Below are positions 21,525-33,403 of a stretch of DNA of 64,000 nt, one piece after another. This DNA is from Zasmidium citrigriseum (Eukaryota > Ascomycota > Dothideomycetes > Mycosphaerellales > Mycosphaerellaceae). The notes beneath the pieces are model-generated. The model saw nothing but the letters and a program-made list of their open reading frames with translations, was not told the origin of the DNA and did no database searches. A program made the translations under genes and the position numbers. Each line of letters starts with the position of its first letter. The stretch's first letter is position 1. The stretch is from contig NHNW01000065.1 in assembly GCA_002786025.1 (NCBI GenBank), positions 150,848-214,847 of the forward strand, given 5' to 3'.

Positions 21525-24500
21525 ATGTCCCGCTCCGACTCTCAAACCCTCCCGCTGCACCACCAAAGCTCTCGCCCAACGACGCCCTCTGCGCATCTGC
21601 AGCCGCCGAGTGACAATGGCAGGGGACATTCGAGAACCGTCAGTCGCGTCAAGATCCCCGGCCAGCAGTCGGTGACGGCCCAGCATGCGACGCTCTCTCC
21701 AGACCAAGTCGCTGAGAAGCACTCCACTTCTCTAACCCACGGCTTACACCCCTCCGACGCCTCTACGCGATTACATGTTCAGGGACCGAATGAGCTGCCC
21801 CAGGAAGAGCCAGAGCCACTCTGGCTGCGGTTTGTCAAGCAGTTCAAGGAGACACTCATCCTCCTGTTGCTGGCCAGCGCCGCTATATCGGCCATTATGG
21901 GGAATTTCGAGGACGCAGTCTCAATAGCAATCGCTGTCACTATTGTCGTGACCGTGGCCTTTGTCCAGGAATACAGGAGTGAGAAGAGCTTGGAAGCACT
22001 CAATTCGCTAGTGCCACATTACGCGCACGTAATACGAACAGCAGTAGATGATCATAGACGGGCTTCTGGATCTGTGGAAAATGGAGAGCCTAAAGGACCG
22101 GGAAACAGCGACCTTCCAGCGGCAGAGAAGGCCAGCACGACGATATCTGCTTCTCAACTCGTGACGGGAGATCTCGTCATGTTTCACACTGGGGACAGGA
22201 TACCAGCCGACATTCGAATAACGCATGCGGCCGATCTCAGCATCGACGAGAGCAATCTTACAGGGGAGAATGAGCCAGTGGGCAAGAGCGCAGATACCAT
22301 CACAGTAGGGACATACATGAATGGCAGCACAGATCCTGCCACCTCTCTAAATCAGAGCAGACTAGGAGCGAATGGCGAAATCAGGTTGAACGATCAGACG
22401 AACATCGCATTTCAGGGGACCTTGGTACGATCTGGATACGGCCAAGGTATAGTCATTGGAACTGGAGGCGACACCGAATTTGGTGCAATCAGTGCTTCCC
22501 TACAGGAGATTGAGTCTCCTCGAACTCCACTACAACAAAGCATGGATCGGCTGGGTAAGGACCTCAGCTACATGTCTTTTGGTGTCATTGGATTGATCAT
22601 GCTCGTTGGACTCTGGCGAGGCATGAAGTTCTTGGAGCTCTTCCAAATTGGTGTTTCTCTGGCAGTCGCAGCCATTCCAGAAGGCCTGCCCATCATTGTG
22701 ACTGTCACGCTCGCCCTGGGTGTTCTGCGAATGAGCAAACGCAATGCCATCGTACGGCGACTCCCGTCGGTGGAGACTCTCGGATCAGTGAACGTGGTCT
22801 GCTCTGACAAGACTGGCACTCTCACTGTCAACCACATGACGGCTACCAAAATGTGGAGCTTTGGACACGATCAGCCTCAGGAAGTGACCAAAGTTCAAAC
22901 CGACGCTCCCAACGGTGCCACTACGCAAGCGGTTTTGAGGACGGCTAACATCGTCAACAATGGAAGGCTTAACACGCACAGCCATGGTCCTGTAACCGCA
23001 GCGAGCGCGGCCGTTTTGGCGAGCACAGGAGGTGCTGATGATCTGGCAAACGCCAAAAGCCGATGGGCTGGCCAGCCTACGGATGTTGCACTTCTCGATC
23101 TTCTGGATACGTTCCACGAGGATGACGTGCGGGCGCGGATAGGAGAGCGCAAACACGAGATTCCATTCTCGAGCGAACGGAAATGGATGGGCGTCATTGT
23201 CGGAGGCTTAGACGGAGGCGATACAGCCTACGTCAAGGGTGCCCTAGAACGGGTCATCAGCAGATGCGACACCTACATCTCGACGCAAGGCGATGAGGTG
23301 GTTCTGGACGACCGGAGAAGGCAAGAAGTCGACCAAGCCGCACGGAAGATGGCAGAAGAAGGACTTCGCGTGCTGGCTTTTGCTTCCGGGCCTGTTCGAG
23401 TAAGAGGGAGTCGGGATACAAGCAAGAGCCGCAACCTTGGAGACTCGCGCTCTTCGACCCCTGCCTCCATGCTTGGGCGTTCTGCTGCAGGTCAAGTTGG
23501 CGAAGATACCTATAGCGGACTTTGCTTCGCTGGACTGGTCGGCATGTCAGATCCGCCGCGCAAAGGTGTTGATCGATCGATTCGACGGCTCATGGCAGGT
23601 GGTGTCAAGGTGATCATGATCACTGGCGATGCTGAAACCACGGCTGTCGCAATCGCAAAGAAGCTCGGCATGCCTGTCAACATGTCTTCTGCCATCGGGT
23701 CTCCCGTTCTACGTGGTGATCAAGTTGATCAGATGAGTGAGGCCGAACTTGCGGAAGCAATGACCAGGATATCTATCTTCGCCCGGACAACTCCAGACCA
23801 TAAGCTCAAGATCATCAGCGCACTACAACAGCGGGGAGACGTTGTCGCTATGACTGGCGATGGTGTCAACGATGCACCTGCTCTGAAGAAGGCAGACATT
23901 GGCATCAGCATGGGCAAGCTAGGAACTGACGTGGCGAAGGAGGCAGCAGACATGATTCTGACCGACGACGACTTTAGCACGATCCTAAGTGCTATTGAAG
24001 AGGGCAAGGGCATTTTCTACAATATCCAAAACTTCTTGACTTTCCAGCTCAGCACCAGCGTTGCGGCGTTGGGCCTGGTCATGATGAGCTCGCTGGGCGG
24101 TTGGAAGAACCCTCTGAATGCCATGCAAATCTTGTGGATCAGTGAGTACCCTCTCTTTGATGATCTTATCAACATAGACTAACATTTGACTTCTAGACAT
24201 CTTGATGGACGGTCCACCTGCCCAGTCCCTCGGTGTCGAGCCCGTCGACCCGGCCTTGCTCACTCAACCCCCTCGCCCTCGCAACGCCCGCGTCCTCACG
24301 CCTCGCCTGATCCGCCGTGTCCTCCAATCGGCCGTCATCATCCTTCTCGGCACCCTCTTTACCTACGTGTCAAACCTCACAGAGTCAGACCTCCTCGCGC
24401 GTAGCGTCTCGCCTCGCGACACGACCCTCACCTTCACACAATTCGTCCTCTTCGACATGTTCAACGCTCTAACTTGTCGTTCCTCCACAAAGTCGATCCT

Positions 24501-24756
24501 CCTCGGAGAAGTCCAGATCTTAAGCGGGAACAAAATGTTCAATTATGCAGTTCTCGGAAGTCTGTTGGGGCAGGGACTTGTGATTTACTTCCCGCCGCTG
24601 CAAGGTGTGTTCCAGACCGAGGCTCTCAGTGCTTTGGATCTGGTTAGACTTGTTGCCATGGCGAGTCTGGTTCTATGGGTGGATGAAGGGAGGAAATGGT
24701 GGGAAAGGAGGAGAGGCGCTGCCGGTATGGGCAGTGGGTATAGTCGGAGGGTGTAG
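21525..24756 (+). CDS. pmr1: P-type Ca2+/Mn2+ ATPase, Pmr1-like
   Basis: P2A-type pump loading the Golgi/secretory pathway with Ca2+ and Mn2+. Exons 21525-24141 and 24197-24756, 1058 aa, close to fungal Pmr1 length. Visible: cytosolic N-terminus with a cation-ATPase N domain ([18 protein letters not shown]); actuator loop motif [11 protein letters not shown]; helix 4 cation site [11 protein letters not shown]; phosphorylation motif SDKTGTLT with Asp428; KGALERVI in the nucleotide domain; and hinge [19 protein letters not shown]. The intron splits the conserved [15 protein letters not shown] segment, which confirms the junction. The N-terminal 80 residues are Ser/Pro/His-rich and variable in the family. 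Confidence 0.96.
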
Positions 24757-24839
24757 AAAATTAAGAGAGCGTTCTTGCTGCAAAGTTTTGTATAGTCAAA
24801 TGTGCGTGTAGTATAAAAATATTTCCCAAACTTCATCGC

Positions 24840-26959
24840 TTACCTCCCAAGTCCCCTTCCATTCGTCTCATTCCCATTGCAACATCCATTCGTCTCCCCA
24901 TTCGTATGAGCTCCCCCATTAACGACCAATTTACTCTCCAAATTCTTACTACTCGGCACATCAATACTCGGATTCGCCTCAAAGAAATCACTCGGCCGCA
25001 AATGCACATTATGGATCTCCACCGGCATGACCGGCCAATCCTCCACGCGGGGATTATGCGTCAGGCCAAACACACTCCACACCACGACATCCTCATTCTG
25101 GACATTATCCCCTCGTGCGACTGCGTCTGCGACTCCGCCGGACTCTTTCCGCGATTGCATGGTATACCGTCCTGCGGCGTAGAGTTCGTTGTCCTGGTAT
25201 TTCGTCACCCAGACGTGGTGGTGCGCGAACGCCGCGCGTTGGGACTGGATACTTTCTGGGTCGGCGAGGAGGAGTTGGGTTGCCGGGGGTGTGAGTTTGA
25301 AACCTACGGGACGGCCAGAGATGGGGTTGAGTTTGTTTTCGTTGATGATTTTGAAGACTCTGTTGGTTTTTGGTTCGGCGTCCGCCCAGGCTGCGGTGGT
25401 TATGGGCGTTTTGCGCACTTCGTAGTAGTTCCCCCTTGGGTTTGTTTCCGGGTTCATGGGGACGGGGAGGGAGTCTTCTTGGATTACGGTGTTGGCGTGG
25501 CCATCGATTGCGGGGTCTATACGGATTGCGAAAATGTGTTGGTGGTTTTGGGCTAGGACTCCTGGGCCGACGACGTTGCCGTAGTCGGATTGCTTTCCTG
25601 GGTCGATGTTTACCACCGATACGATTCCTGTCGCGCGGGTTTCGATGTCGATCCCGCCGGACTGGTTGAATTTGTACGCGAAGATGTATTCGTAGTTCGC
25701 GAGCGTGATGATGAATTGCACCACGAGTTCGCGGTTCCGGGTCACGACTGCGCGTCCCGTGCGCCAGTTGGTGTGTTTCCAGCCGATCCCGTTGTCTTGC
25801 TCGTGCAGACAGATTACATTGGGCGCGTTTTTGATCTCGTTGTTCCCTGCGACGAGCACGCCGTCGAAGTACTTTATCACGCCGAGACAGTCGCAGCCCA
25901 GGGAGAGGTTGTTGGCGCAGTTTCCGGCGCCGCCATCGCCGAAGTCAAAGGCTTGCTTTCGGTGGAAGGGGACGCGGGCGTCGGCGTAGGGGACTGTCAT
26001 TTCGCTGATGGACAGTCGGTAGAACATGTCCCGCCCGCCGTATGTTACGTCGTGGATCACGGCGCCTTCGCGTGGATTGAAGGTTACGCGGAAGCGCCAG
26101 TTTTGCCATTCGATTAGGTTGTCGGTTACGGTGAATGAGGGGCCTTCGGGTTGGGAGACGTTGAGGGGTTTGAGGTCTTTTCGTGTGCCGTTGGGAAGGA
26201 GCTCGGGGACGTATTCGGCGGATTGGCAGTGGGAGAGGACTTTTTGGACGTGGGTCTTGCCGTCCAGAGCATCGCCTTTGCCTCCGGTGGCCAGTCTGTC
26301 GATCTTGACGAGCTTGCGTGTCTGGGCGTCCATGACGGGGATTAGGGGCAGTGGGTAGGGGTAGAAGTTGGTGTCGGCATTGTTCTTCCTCTTGTCGAAA
26401 GCGAAGACGAGACCCTGGAAGAATCGAGTGTCGCCGTCGACATCATCAGGACCGCCATATGGCCAAGGTTCTACAACGATGTCGAAGCCTTCGGGGAGTT
26501 CGAACTCAGCAATGGCGTCTTTGAATTCTTGCGATTGTTCCACGCATTCGACGAGGTGGTCGAATTCAGCTCTGTATTGCTATTAGCTTTGATTTTGTTC
26601 GTAAAGCAATGGAATATAACTTACAGGATCAAAGGTGCCTGGTGCTCCTTCCCAATGACTTCATGTTCAACCCGAGCTTTCTTATTGACATCCACAACAG
26701 CCTCGTGGAAGTATGGAATCTTGTCAGATCCAATAACATCGTACTGGCACCTGGCAAGTCTTGCCGGTCGAGGAGAGGATTCTGTCACGCCGCCAGCATG
26801 CTCGAGAGCCAAGAACTTCTTCAATTCGGCCTTTGGTGGTTCCTCGAGGAAGATTTGTCTGAGGAGAATGACTTCGGTCTGCTCGTGCTCTGAGATGATG
26901 ACATCCTTCACTAGGACAGTCTCCTGGTAGGACAGCTGCTGAAGAGGATGAGGCGCCAT
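24840..26959 (-). CDS. copper amine oxidase (TPQ type)
   Basis: Oxidative deamination of primary amines to aldehyde, ammonia and hydrogen peroxide, with copper and topaquinone. Minus-strand exons 26959-26625 and 26571-24840, 688 aa, a usual size for fungal enzymes. Tyr405 in the NYEY motif is the topaquinone precursor. The substrate-channel region with YADARVPFHRKQAFDFGDGG and the HQHIF copper-ligand motif are present, as is the late histidine in HHHVWVTKY. The C-terminus is Gly/Asn-rich without an SKL-type signal, so peroxisomal location is not evident. Divergent from an amino-acid/GABA-type permease with a GATA-rich region in between, which points to nitrogen-source use. Confidence 0.95.
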
Positions 26960-27978
26960 GTTGATGGCTTAGTGAAGTAAATGTATTGAGGGAGAAAGGA
27001 GTAGCTCGGCTAAGAGGAGGACTGTACCTTGAGAAGGTGAGAGTTACTTTGAAGCTCGAAGCATGGAACAGATACTAGATATACTCCACGTGCTGCCCGC
27101 ATTGAGTCAGCATTAGCATCGATGAAGGAGGATAGCTCGTCCAAACAAACAGCGATGAAGTGGTAAGAGCGAGAGCCGGAAATCGTACCGCCCTCGATGC
27201 TCGGATATGCATTCTTCTTTCGATTAGGCGCCTGAGGAGAAGCTCTGCGGCTGCTGCCGAGCCAATGGCAGTGATATCGAGTTGCCGGCAGCGACTTCTC
27301 CTAGGGCCGTCGGCTTGACACATCTTCACCACCACTTCGACATCCCAGGACATCGCTGTCTCTTTGCCTCTTTTGATACTGTGGAGATCGTGCGCGCGCG
27401 CTCCGGATACTCCTCTGTTCGTCTCCGTGCCATGGGGTCAAGACTCAAGATTCACCAAGCCTGGCCCCATGGCCTGATCGTGGTGCACTGGCCTCCTATC
27501 CTTGAAGACTTTAAAGTCTTTCCTCCACCGCTCTCGACTTCACGTCTTCCTCGATGGATGATGTCTGACCTTAAAATGTCCCGTTGCGACTGCCAATGGC
27601 ATCTGGGCCATTGAACGAACATACGAAAGCCACGACCACGCAGCCCGCTATCCGGTGGGCCTCTCTATCTCGTTCGGGCTGATAAGAAACGCTCCTATCT
27701 CGCTGCGAGGCTCCTATGAAACGATCCTTATCGCTCTGGCCAGTTGCTCTTACAGGAAATGTTTTGAGAGTATCTACACGCTCACTATGCGGATCAACTT
27801 CCAGGGCGGAGCATTCCCGCCCCAAAGTCTACGTTCCGCCTTGTATGTAGATCTAGATGTACCACCCCTCGGGTAAACAACCGTAAGTTGAGACCGTCTC
27901 TTGTGGTCATACGAACAAGTAATCGTTTCACAATTACACTCGAACTTCACACTCTACATTCATCGTTCATAACCGACG
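26960..27978. promoter_or_regulatory. divergent promoter with GATA-motif cluster: amine oxidase / permease
   Basis: 1.02 kb without a gene. Within about 70 bp (27665-27733) there are four HGATAR sites on both strands: CTATCT at 27665 and 27695, TGATAA at 27680, TTATCG at 27728. This is the binding class of AreA/Nit-2 nitrogen regulators. Their position nearer the permease is seen; their use is inferred. Confidence 0.55.
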
Positions 27979-29732
27979 ATGGCGAAAAACGATTCAATCG
28001 ACAAGAGCAATGGACCGACGAAAGAGAATGAGATCCCCCTCGAGCCCGTCATGTCGGCAGTCAAGCCGGGCGAATCAGAAGAGCTGCGTGAAGGCTTCAA
28101 CGTATGGTCATTGGGAGCACTCCTCGTTTGCTTGATGGCAACTTGGGAAGCACTGGCAACAGTCGTTACCTCAGCCTTGACGAATGGTGGACCGCCGTGT
28201 CTCTTTTACAACTAGTAGGGCGAAGACCGGCCGGGCACAACAAATAAATGCTGATGAAGAGAACAGTATCATTACCTTCCTTGGAACCTTAGCTCTAGCC
28301 GCATCGATGGCAGAGATCGCGAGCATTTATCCGACAGCAGGAGGTTCGTGTTTTCCGTTCCAAAGTTGATTTGATCGAAGTCTGAACTGACCTCCCTCGC
28401 CTTTGTCTAGGACAATACCACTGGGTCGCCGCCTTCGCTCCACACAACATTCGCCCATTCGCATCTTGGGTCACTGGATGGATATCAATCGGAGGACAAC
28501 TCGCCCTCACAGCATCAGCCGCCTTGTCGGCCGGCCTCCTCTTCCAAGCCCTACTGATACTCAACAATGCCGACTATGTACCACAGCGATGGCATGGCGT
28601 CATGTTCTACTGGATGGTCCTGGCATATTCATTGGTCATCAACGTCTATGGGTCGAGGATCCTAGCACACACCAATGTTGCGGCTGGCATCATTCACGTT
28701 GTCGGCTTCATTATCATCGTTGTCATTCTGGGCGCCATGACGAAAAACAAGAACACCTCAGAATACGTCTTCACAGACTTCTCCAATACCAGCGGCTGGA
28801 GCTCGAATGGCATCTCCTGGCTCGTTGGGCTTCTCTCAACGGTCTATCCATTCCTAGGGTAGGCATACTTTCCACGACTCCTTAGACACTCGCTGACTCT
28901 CACGAGATACGATGCCGCAGCTCACTTGTCGGAAGAACTTCCTCGTCCATCGAAATACGTTCCCATCGCCATGCTGGGCTCCATCCTCGTCAACGGCCTC
29001 ATGGGTTTCGTCTTCTGCATCGTCTTCCTCTACTGCCTAGGCGATCTCGACGTCCTCCTTCAAACCGCAACCGGTTTCCCGTTCGTTCAGCTCTACTACA
29101 ACGTCACGCAGAACCACGGCGCCGCGACGATCATGACTCTCTTCCATGCACTGACTGCTCTGGCTGCCAATTCCGCTGGCTTGACCAGCACGAGCCGTAC
29201 TGCTTGGGCCTTTGCTCGTGATCGAGCGTTCCCGTTCAGTGGATACTATAATCATCTCGGACATCGAAGTCAGCTGCCAGTGAGGATGTGTATTCTTCTC
29301 ACGGTCTTGCAGTTCCTGCTTGGCCTGATCTATATCGGCAATACCACGGCGTTCAATGCGATTCTGTCTATGTCGATTCTGGGCATGTACGCTTCGTATG
29401 TCTTACCGATCGGATTCATGCTCTGGTATGGACGGCGGTCTTCTGTTCAGCATCAGACGGGATGGTTCACACTTGGAAAATGGGGTACGCTGAATCATGG
29501 CTCCAATCTTTGATACCATCGCTAACGTCTGGCAGGCTCAACAGTCAACGTCATCGCTCTCCTCTGGGGCGCTCTGGCAATGCTCTTCAGCATGTTCCCA
29601 AGCTATCAGCCTGTCACAGCCCAGAATATGAACTACTCATCTCTGGTTCTTGGTGGCTGGACCATCGGAGGTACCATATACTACTTGATCTATCAGCGCA
29701 AGGTCTATGAGGGCCCAGTGATCCTCACGTGA
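27979..29732 (+). CDS. amino acid/GABA/choline-type permease (APC family)
   Basis: Plasma-membrane (or organellar) amino-acid, GABA or choline transporter, 511 aa, about 12 hydrophobic segments. Exons 27979-28214, 28267-28343, 28411-28858, 28907-29484, 29536-29732. Family landmarks: FNVWSLGALLVCLMATWEAL, SALTNGGPPCLFYNYI (restored by splicing), AEIASIYPTAGGQYHWVA, FLGYDAAAHLSEEL, TSTSRTAWAFARDRAFPFS, and NTTAFNAILSMS. The acidic hydrophilic N-terminus is normal. Divergent from the copper amine oxidase and convergent, with only 28 bp between stops, with the following monocarboxylate-type carrier. Exact substrate cannot be read from sequence. Confidence 0.93.
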
Positions 29733-29760
29733 TTACGACAGTCGATAAGTTCAGTCAGTT

Positions 29761-31237
29761 TCAAAGCTTTGCCAACAGCTTCCTGCTCATCCTCAATCGT
29801 ACCAAGGCCACCAGTCCTGCCGCTCCCAATGCCATGGAGCCGGCGTAGTAGATTGCCGGTCTGTATGCTTTGAAGCCGGCAGTCTCGCCGCCGTAGTCTG
29901 CGAGAAGGTATCCTGCGATTGGGGCGCCCTGAAATAGTCAGAAACAGCATATGAAGATTGATTTGGATGTTGACTTACCAGCAGGTATCCACCACTCCAG
30001 CCGGTCACCAGCATGCCCATGGCAACACTCACGCGAGCGCTACCGAATACACTGCCTGCAACCGTTGGGAACACCGAAAAGAATCCACCGCAGGCAGCGC
30101 CATTGATAACAACAAAGACAATCAAAGGTCCCAGGGTTTGCGACACCGGCCACAAAGCCAGCATACTCAAAGCAACAAGCGACAGCGTCATGATCAAGGA
30201 ATTGAGTGACCCAATCTTATCACAGCAGAAACCCATAATAATCCTCCCCACAGCAGAGGCCGCATTGTATCCCGCAACCAGAGCTGCAGCAGTACCCGGC
30301 ATGCCGATCGAGACGCTGTACAAAGGCAGGAAGAAAGGCGGGACGAGCAGTGGGAAGGTCCCCACGAAACCGCAAAGAAACAGGAAGATGAACCTCGAAT
30401 CACGGAGTAGGCTCCAATCGATGAAGACTCTCCTGTTTGGCGAGACACGATCTCGGATGAAGTAGGCTGCCGGTAGGCCGGTTGCTAGAGTCATGAGGGC
30501 GACGATGCGGAAGGACCAGGCTGTGCCGACGCTTTTGATGAGGGCGTCGATCATGAAGCTGTTGGCTGCGCCGCCGGCTCCTCCCTGTCACGAAGTCAGT
30601 CAATGCAACATTAACGAAGTCGAAGACTCAGACGTACGGCAGCGTATGCCAATCCAGTAGCCAAACCCCTCTTTCGACTGAAATACTGCGCTGGAAGGGA
30701 GCTGGTAACCATAAAACACACCCCAATCCCCCAACCCATCACAATGCCCGTCGCAATGAACAACCCCGGAAGATTCTTCGTCGAGAATCCACTCGCTAGC
30801 TCTCCCACCACGAGCAGCATGATGCCCAAGACACTCGTCTTCTGAGAGCCAAGAGCACGTAGGATTCGAGCATTGACGATCGCTGATATGGCCACCATCG
30901 ATATGCTGAGCGATCCAACCCACGGGAGGACGGAGGCTGATGAGAAGCCTTCCGAGATGAGACCGCTTTGAATCACGCCCCAGGAGTACGAGGTTCCAAT
31001 GGCCCAGAAGGCGAGGACGCCGGAGCAGAAGGTGACGACCCAGCCGTAGCCGCCGTCTGGGACGCCGGCGTCGACTATGCGGGAGGCTTCGGCGATGTCG
31101 TCGAGATTCGACGGCTGCGCTTCGTTGTGATTTTGTGCCTGCTCATTTCGGAGTGTGGTCGTGGAATGGTTTGCTTGTGAGTCATGATTGAAGCTCTCGA
31201 GTTCGACAGTGCTGGTGGTTGTGCTGGCTGTCGCCAT
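29761..31237 (-). CDS. MFS monocarboxylate transporter-like protein
   Basis: Membrane carrier of the MCT branch of the MFS, 457 aa. Minus-strand exons 31237-30638, 30584-29979, 29928-29761. The helix-1 signature PDGGYGWVVTFCSG is the MCT hallmark, followed by SYSWGVIQSGL, the GIGVCFMVTSSLPAQYFSRKRGLA loop-4 region (core QYFSRKRGLATGLA) and VAGYNAASAVGRIIMG in the second half. The Asn/Gln/His-rich N-terminus is cytosolic. In fungi these proteins are generally orphan carriers, some in secondary-metabolite or carboxylate pathways, so the substrate is open. Confidence 0.92.
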
Positions 31238-31871
31238 GGTGTGGGCACCTTACTGTAGGCGGTCTTCAACGGTGATGCTGAAGTTCTAAGAGAATTCGAT
31301 TGCAAGAAGGATCAACTAAGTGTTGCTGCCAAACCGGCGAATGATCAGTCATCTGAAGACTCACCTCCAATCCAGCCTCAAGTGTGGGGCTTCTGCGCCC
31401 TATGACACGATTTTGCACTATAGCGCCAGAGGATTTCGATTACTTGGCTGACAGAGCCAAGAAATCTCGTGTCACAGTGAGCAGAAAAGATTCCGTCTCT
31501 CGCGTCGTAGGATGCTTCCTAGACAGCCTGGTCACAATCTCACCGGAAGCCTCATCTCTAACCAATGCTTAGCCAAGTCTTGCTCGATTCCTGGAAGAAA
31601 TGCAAAGTCTCCGGCGAAGAGTCCTCTCGCAAGCTCGCTGTAATTTATGTGTTCTATTATCATCTATTATCGTCCATTGAGAAAGTGTTTCCGCGGTTTC
31701 AGGAAGGTGGACTCATGAGCGAAGTCTTCAACGATAGATCTGCCCAAGAACACAGGCTTCGGCAACAGGATACATCTATCGTTGACCTCAGGCCTCACGA
31801 GGCTTCTGTGCAACATGGCACACCCTGCAACAAGTCAGCCCGTCCCCTTCAACTCAACACAAGAGAGCAAC
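31238..31871. other. intergenic, no gene seen
   Basis: 634 bp upstream of the MCT-like carrier and downstream of the LaeA-like gene. Short open frames only. Confidence 0.4.
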
Positions 31872-32950
31872 TCACATTGGACAATATAAATGCCCCTTCG
31901 CCATATCCTCATTCACCCTCCCTGCAAACTCATCCACCTCCTCCTTGCTCCACCCCAGCAACTTCGGAAACAACCCCGCGCACAAAGCCGGAATCGCCTT
32001 GGTCATGTTCTCATAAATCAACCTTCCCAAAGCCTTATTCTTCTTCCCCTTCGCCCAAGGTCCCATGGGCCATTGGACCTCGTATTTCTGGATGTTGACG
32101 AAGCCTTGTGCTTTGAGCATTTCGTCGAAGTCCTCGGAGGCTCGAGCGTTGATGCCAGCTTTCGCTGCAGCGTCGTAGCAGTGTTGGCCCCATTGGAGGA
32201 GTGGAGAAGATGAAGGGTCTTGATCTTCGCCGTCTGCTCGCTTCTGGGGAAATTGTGTCTCGCCTGTTTGGATCCAACCGCCTGGCTCGAGGTTGTCCCA
32301 GCATTGTTTGAAGTAGCGTGGCCAGTCGTGCATTCCCATCGTCAACATACGGGAGTGGATGATGTCGAATTTAGTCTCGAAATTCCAGTCATGCTCGGCG
32401 TTTGCTTGGAGGAAGTGGCAGTTGGGCGGCTTGGATGAGGGTTGGATGGCGGAGAGGTCGGTGCCTGTTACTTGGACTTCGGGATATGCTTGGGCGATTT
32501 CGAGACACCAGATTCCGGTTCCTGTACCGATGTCGAGGATTCTTTTGGTCTCTGTGGTAATGGGGACGATGCTGAGGTGGCCGTTCATCATGAGCTTCCA
32601 GGTGTAGTGTTGTAAGTCTAGGCGTGCGGCTTCGAGTTGGTCGTTGGGGAGGAAGTAGGCGTCTTCATTGTAGCCGTGGAAACTTCGGTCGTTTTCTTGT
32701 CTTGATCTTGTGTCCTTTGTTGAAGTTGTGGTTCTGTCAATGGTTAGCTGAGGAGGCTTGCTTATCTATTAGGTGGCTTTAAGAGGTACGCGTATTCGTC
32801 TTGCTTAGCAGCAATGCTCTTTTCAATGCCATCCTACAACTCATTAGCTTGGTCTTATTAGATGTTCAGAGATCAATGACTTACATCGACCTGCAAATGA
32901 ACCGGCAGCTCCGCCGTCGGCGGCAAGGCCTGTTGCATGAACTCAGCCAT
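31872..32950 (-). CDS. LaeA-like S-adenosylmethionine methyltransferase
   Basis: Class I SAM-dependent methyltransferase of the large fungal LaeA-like set, 323 aa. Minus-strand exons 32950-32885, 32833-32790, 32733-31872; the two small first exons are supported by continuous frame and good splice sites. Motif I is ILDIGTGTGIWCLEIA, motif II VTGTDLSAIQP, and the FDIIHSRML / LEPGGWIQ blocks follow. These, with FHGYNEDAYFLPND before the domain, are typical of this group. The true LaeA is a global regulator of secondary metabolism, but most paralogues are of unknown target, and nothing here marks this copy as LaeA itself. Confidence 0.9.
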
Positions 32951-33403
32951 GGTACCTTCGCGAATCTCAAAATCAGAAAACAAACGCAGAAGCAACAACG
33001 ACCAAGAAAACCCAAAACCATAATCTCTCGCCGATAGAGCTCTTTTGAGCACTGCTTGCGGGCCACCACGTTACGCAGACCGGTATACGCAGCTGGGAAG
33101 TTCCGCTGGTTCGAAGTCTATCAGCTCCACCTACCTGCTCATTCGCAGCATCTCATTGAACTGCTGTTGTCGATCAATCGAGAATGGACAAGGGGGCACT
33201 CAGCTCGCGTATCATCCATTCTTGGGGCTGAAAGAGGCTGAATTTGATATCGGTGCCAAGCCGGATGCCACGACGCCGAGGAATTTGAGTGAATGAGTGT
33301 GATGTTGTTGCAATCGTGTTGAGATTTGATGCATATCGAGACTCCTCGCTATCAAACGGGAAAATCAGGAAAAGCAGACTTGTAGAAACAAGGCAGAGGT
33401 ACT
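32951..33403. other. intergenic between tandem minus-strand genes
   Basis: 453 bp, promoter of the LaeA-like gene and 3' region of the monooxygenase. Nothing else supported. Confidence 0.4.

Noticed and set aside
33095..33125. tRNA B-box-like GGTTCGAA stretch
   Set aside because: No matching A-box or cloverleaf stems could be formed around it; I see no tRNA gene in the window.
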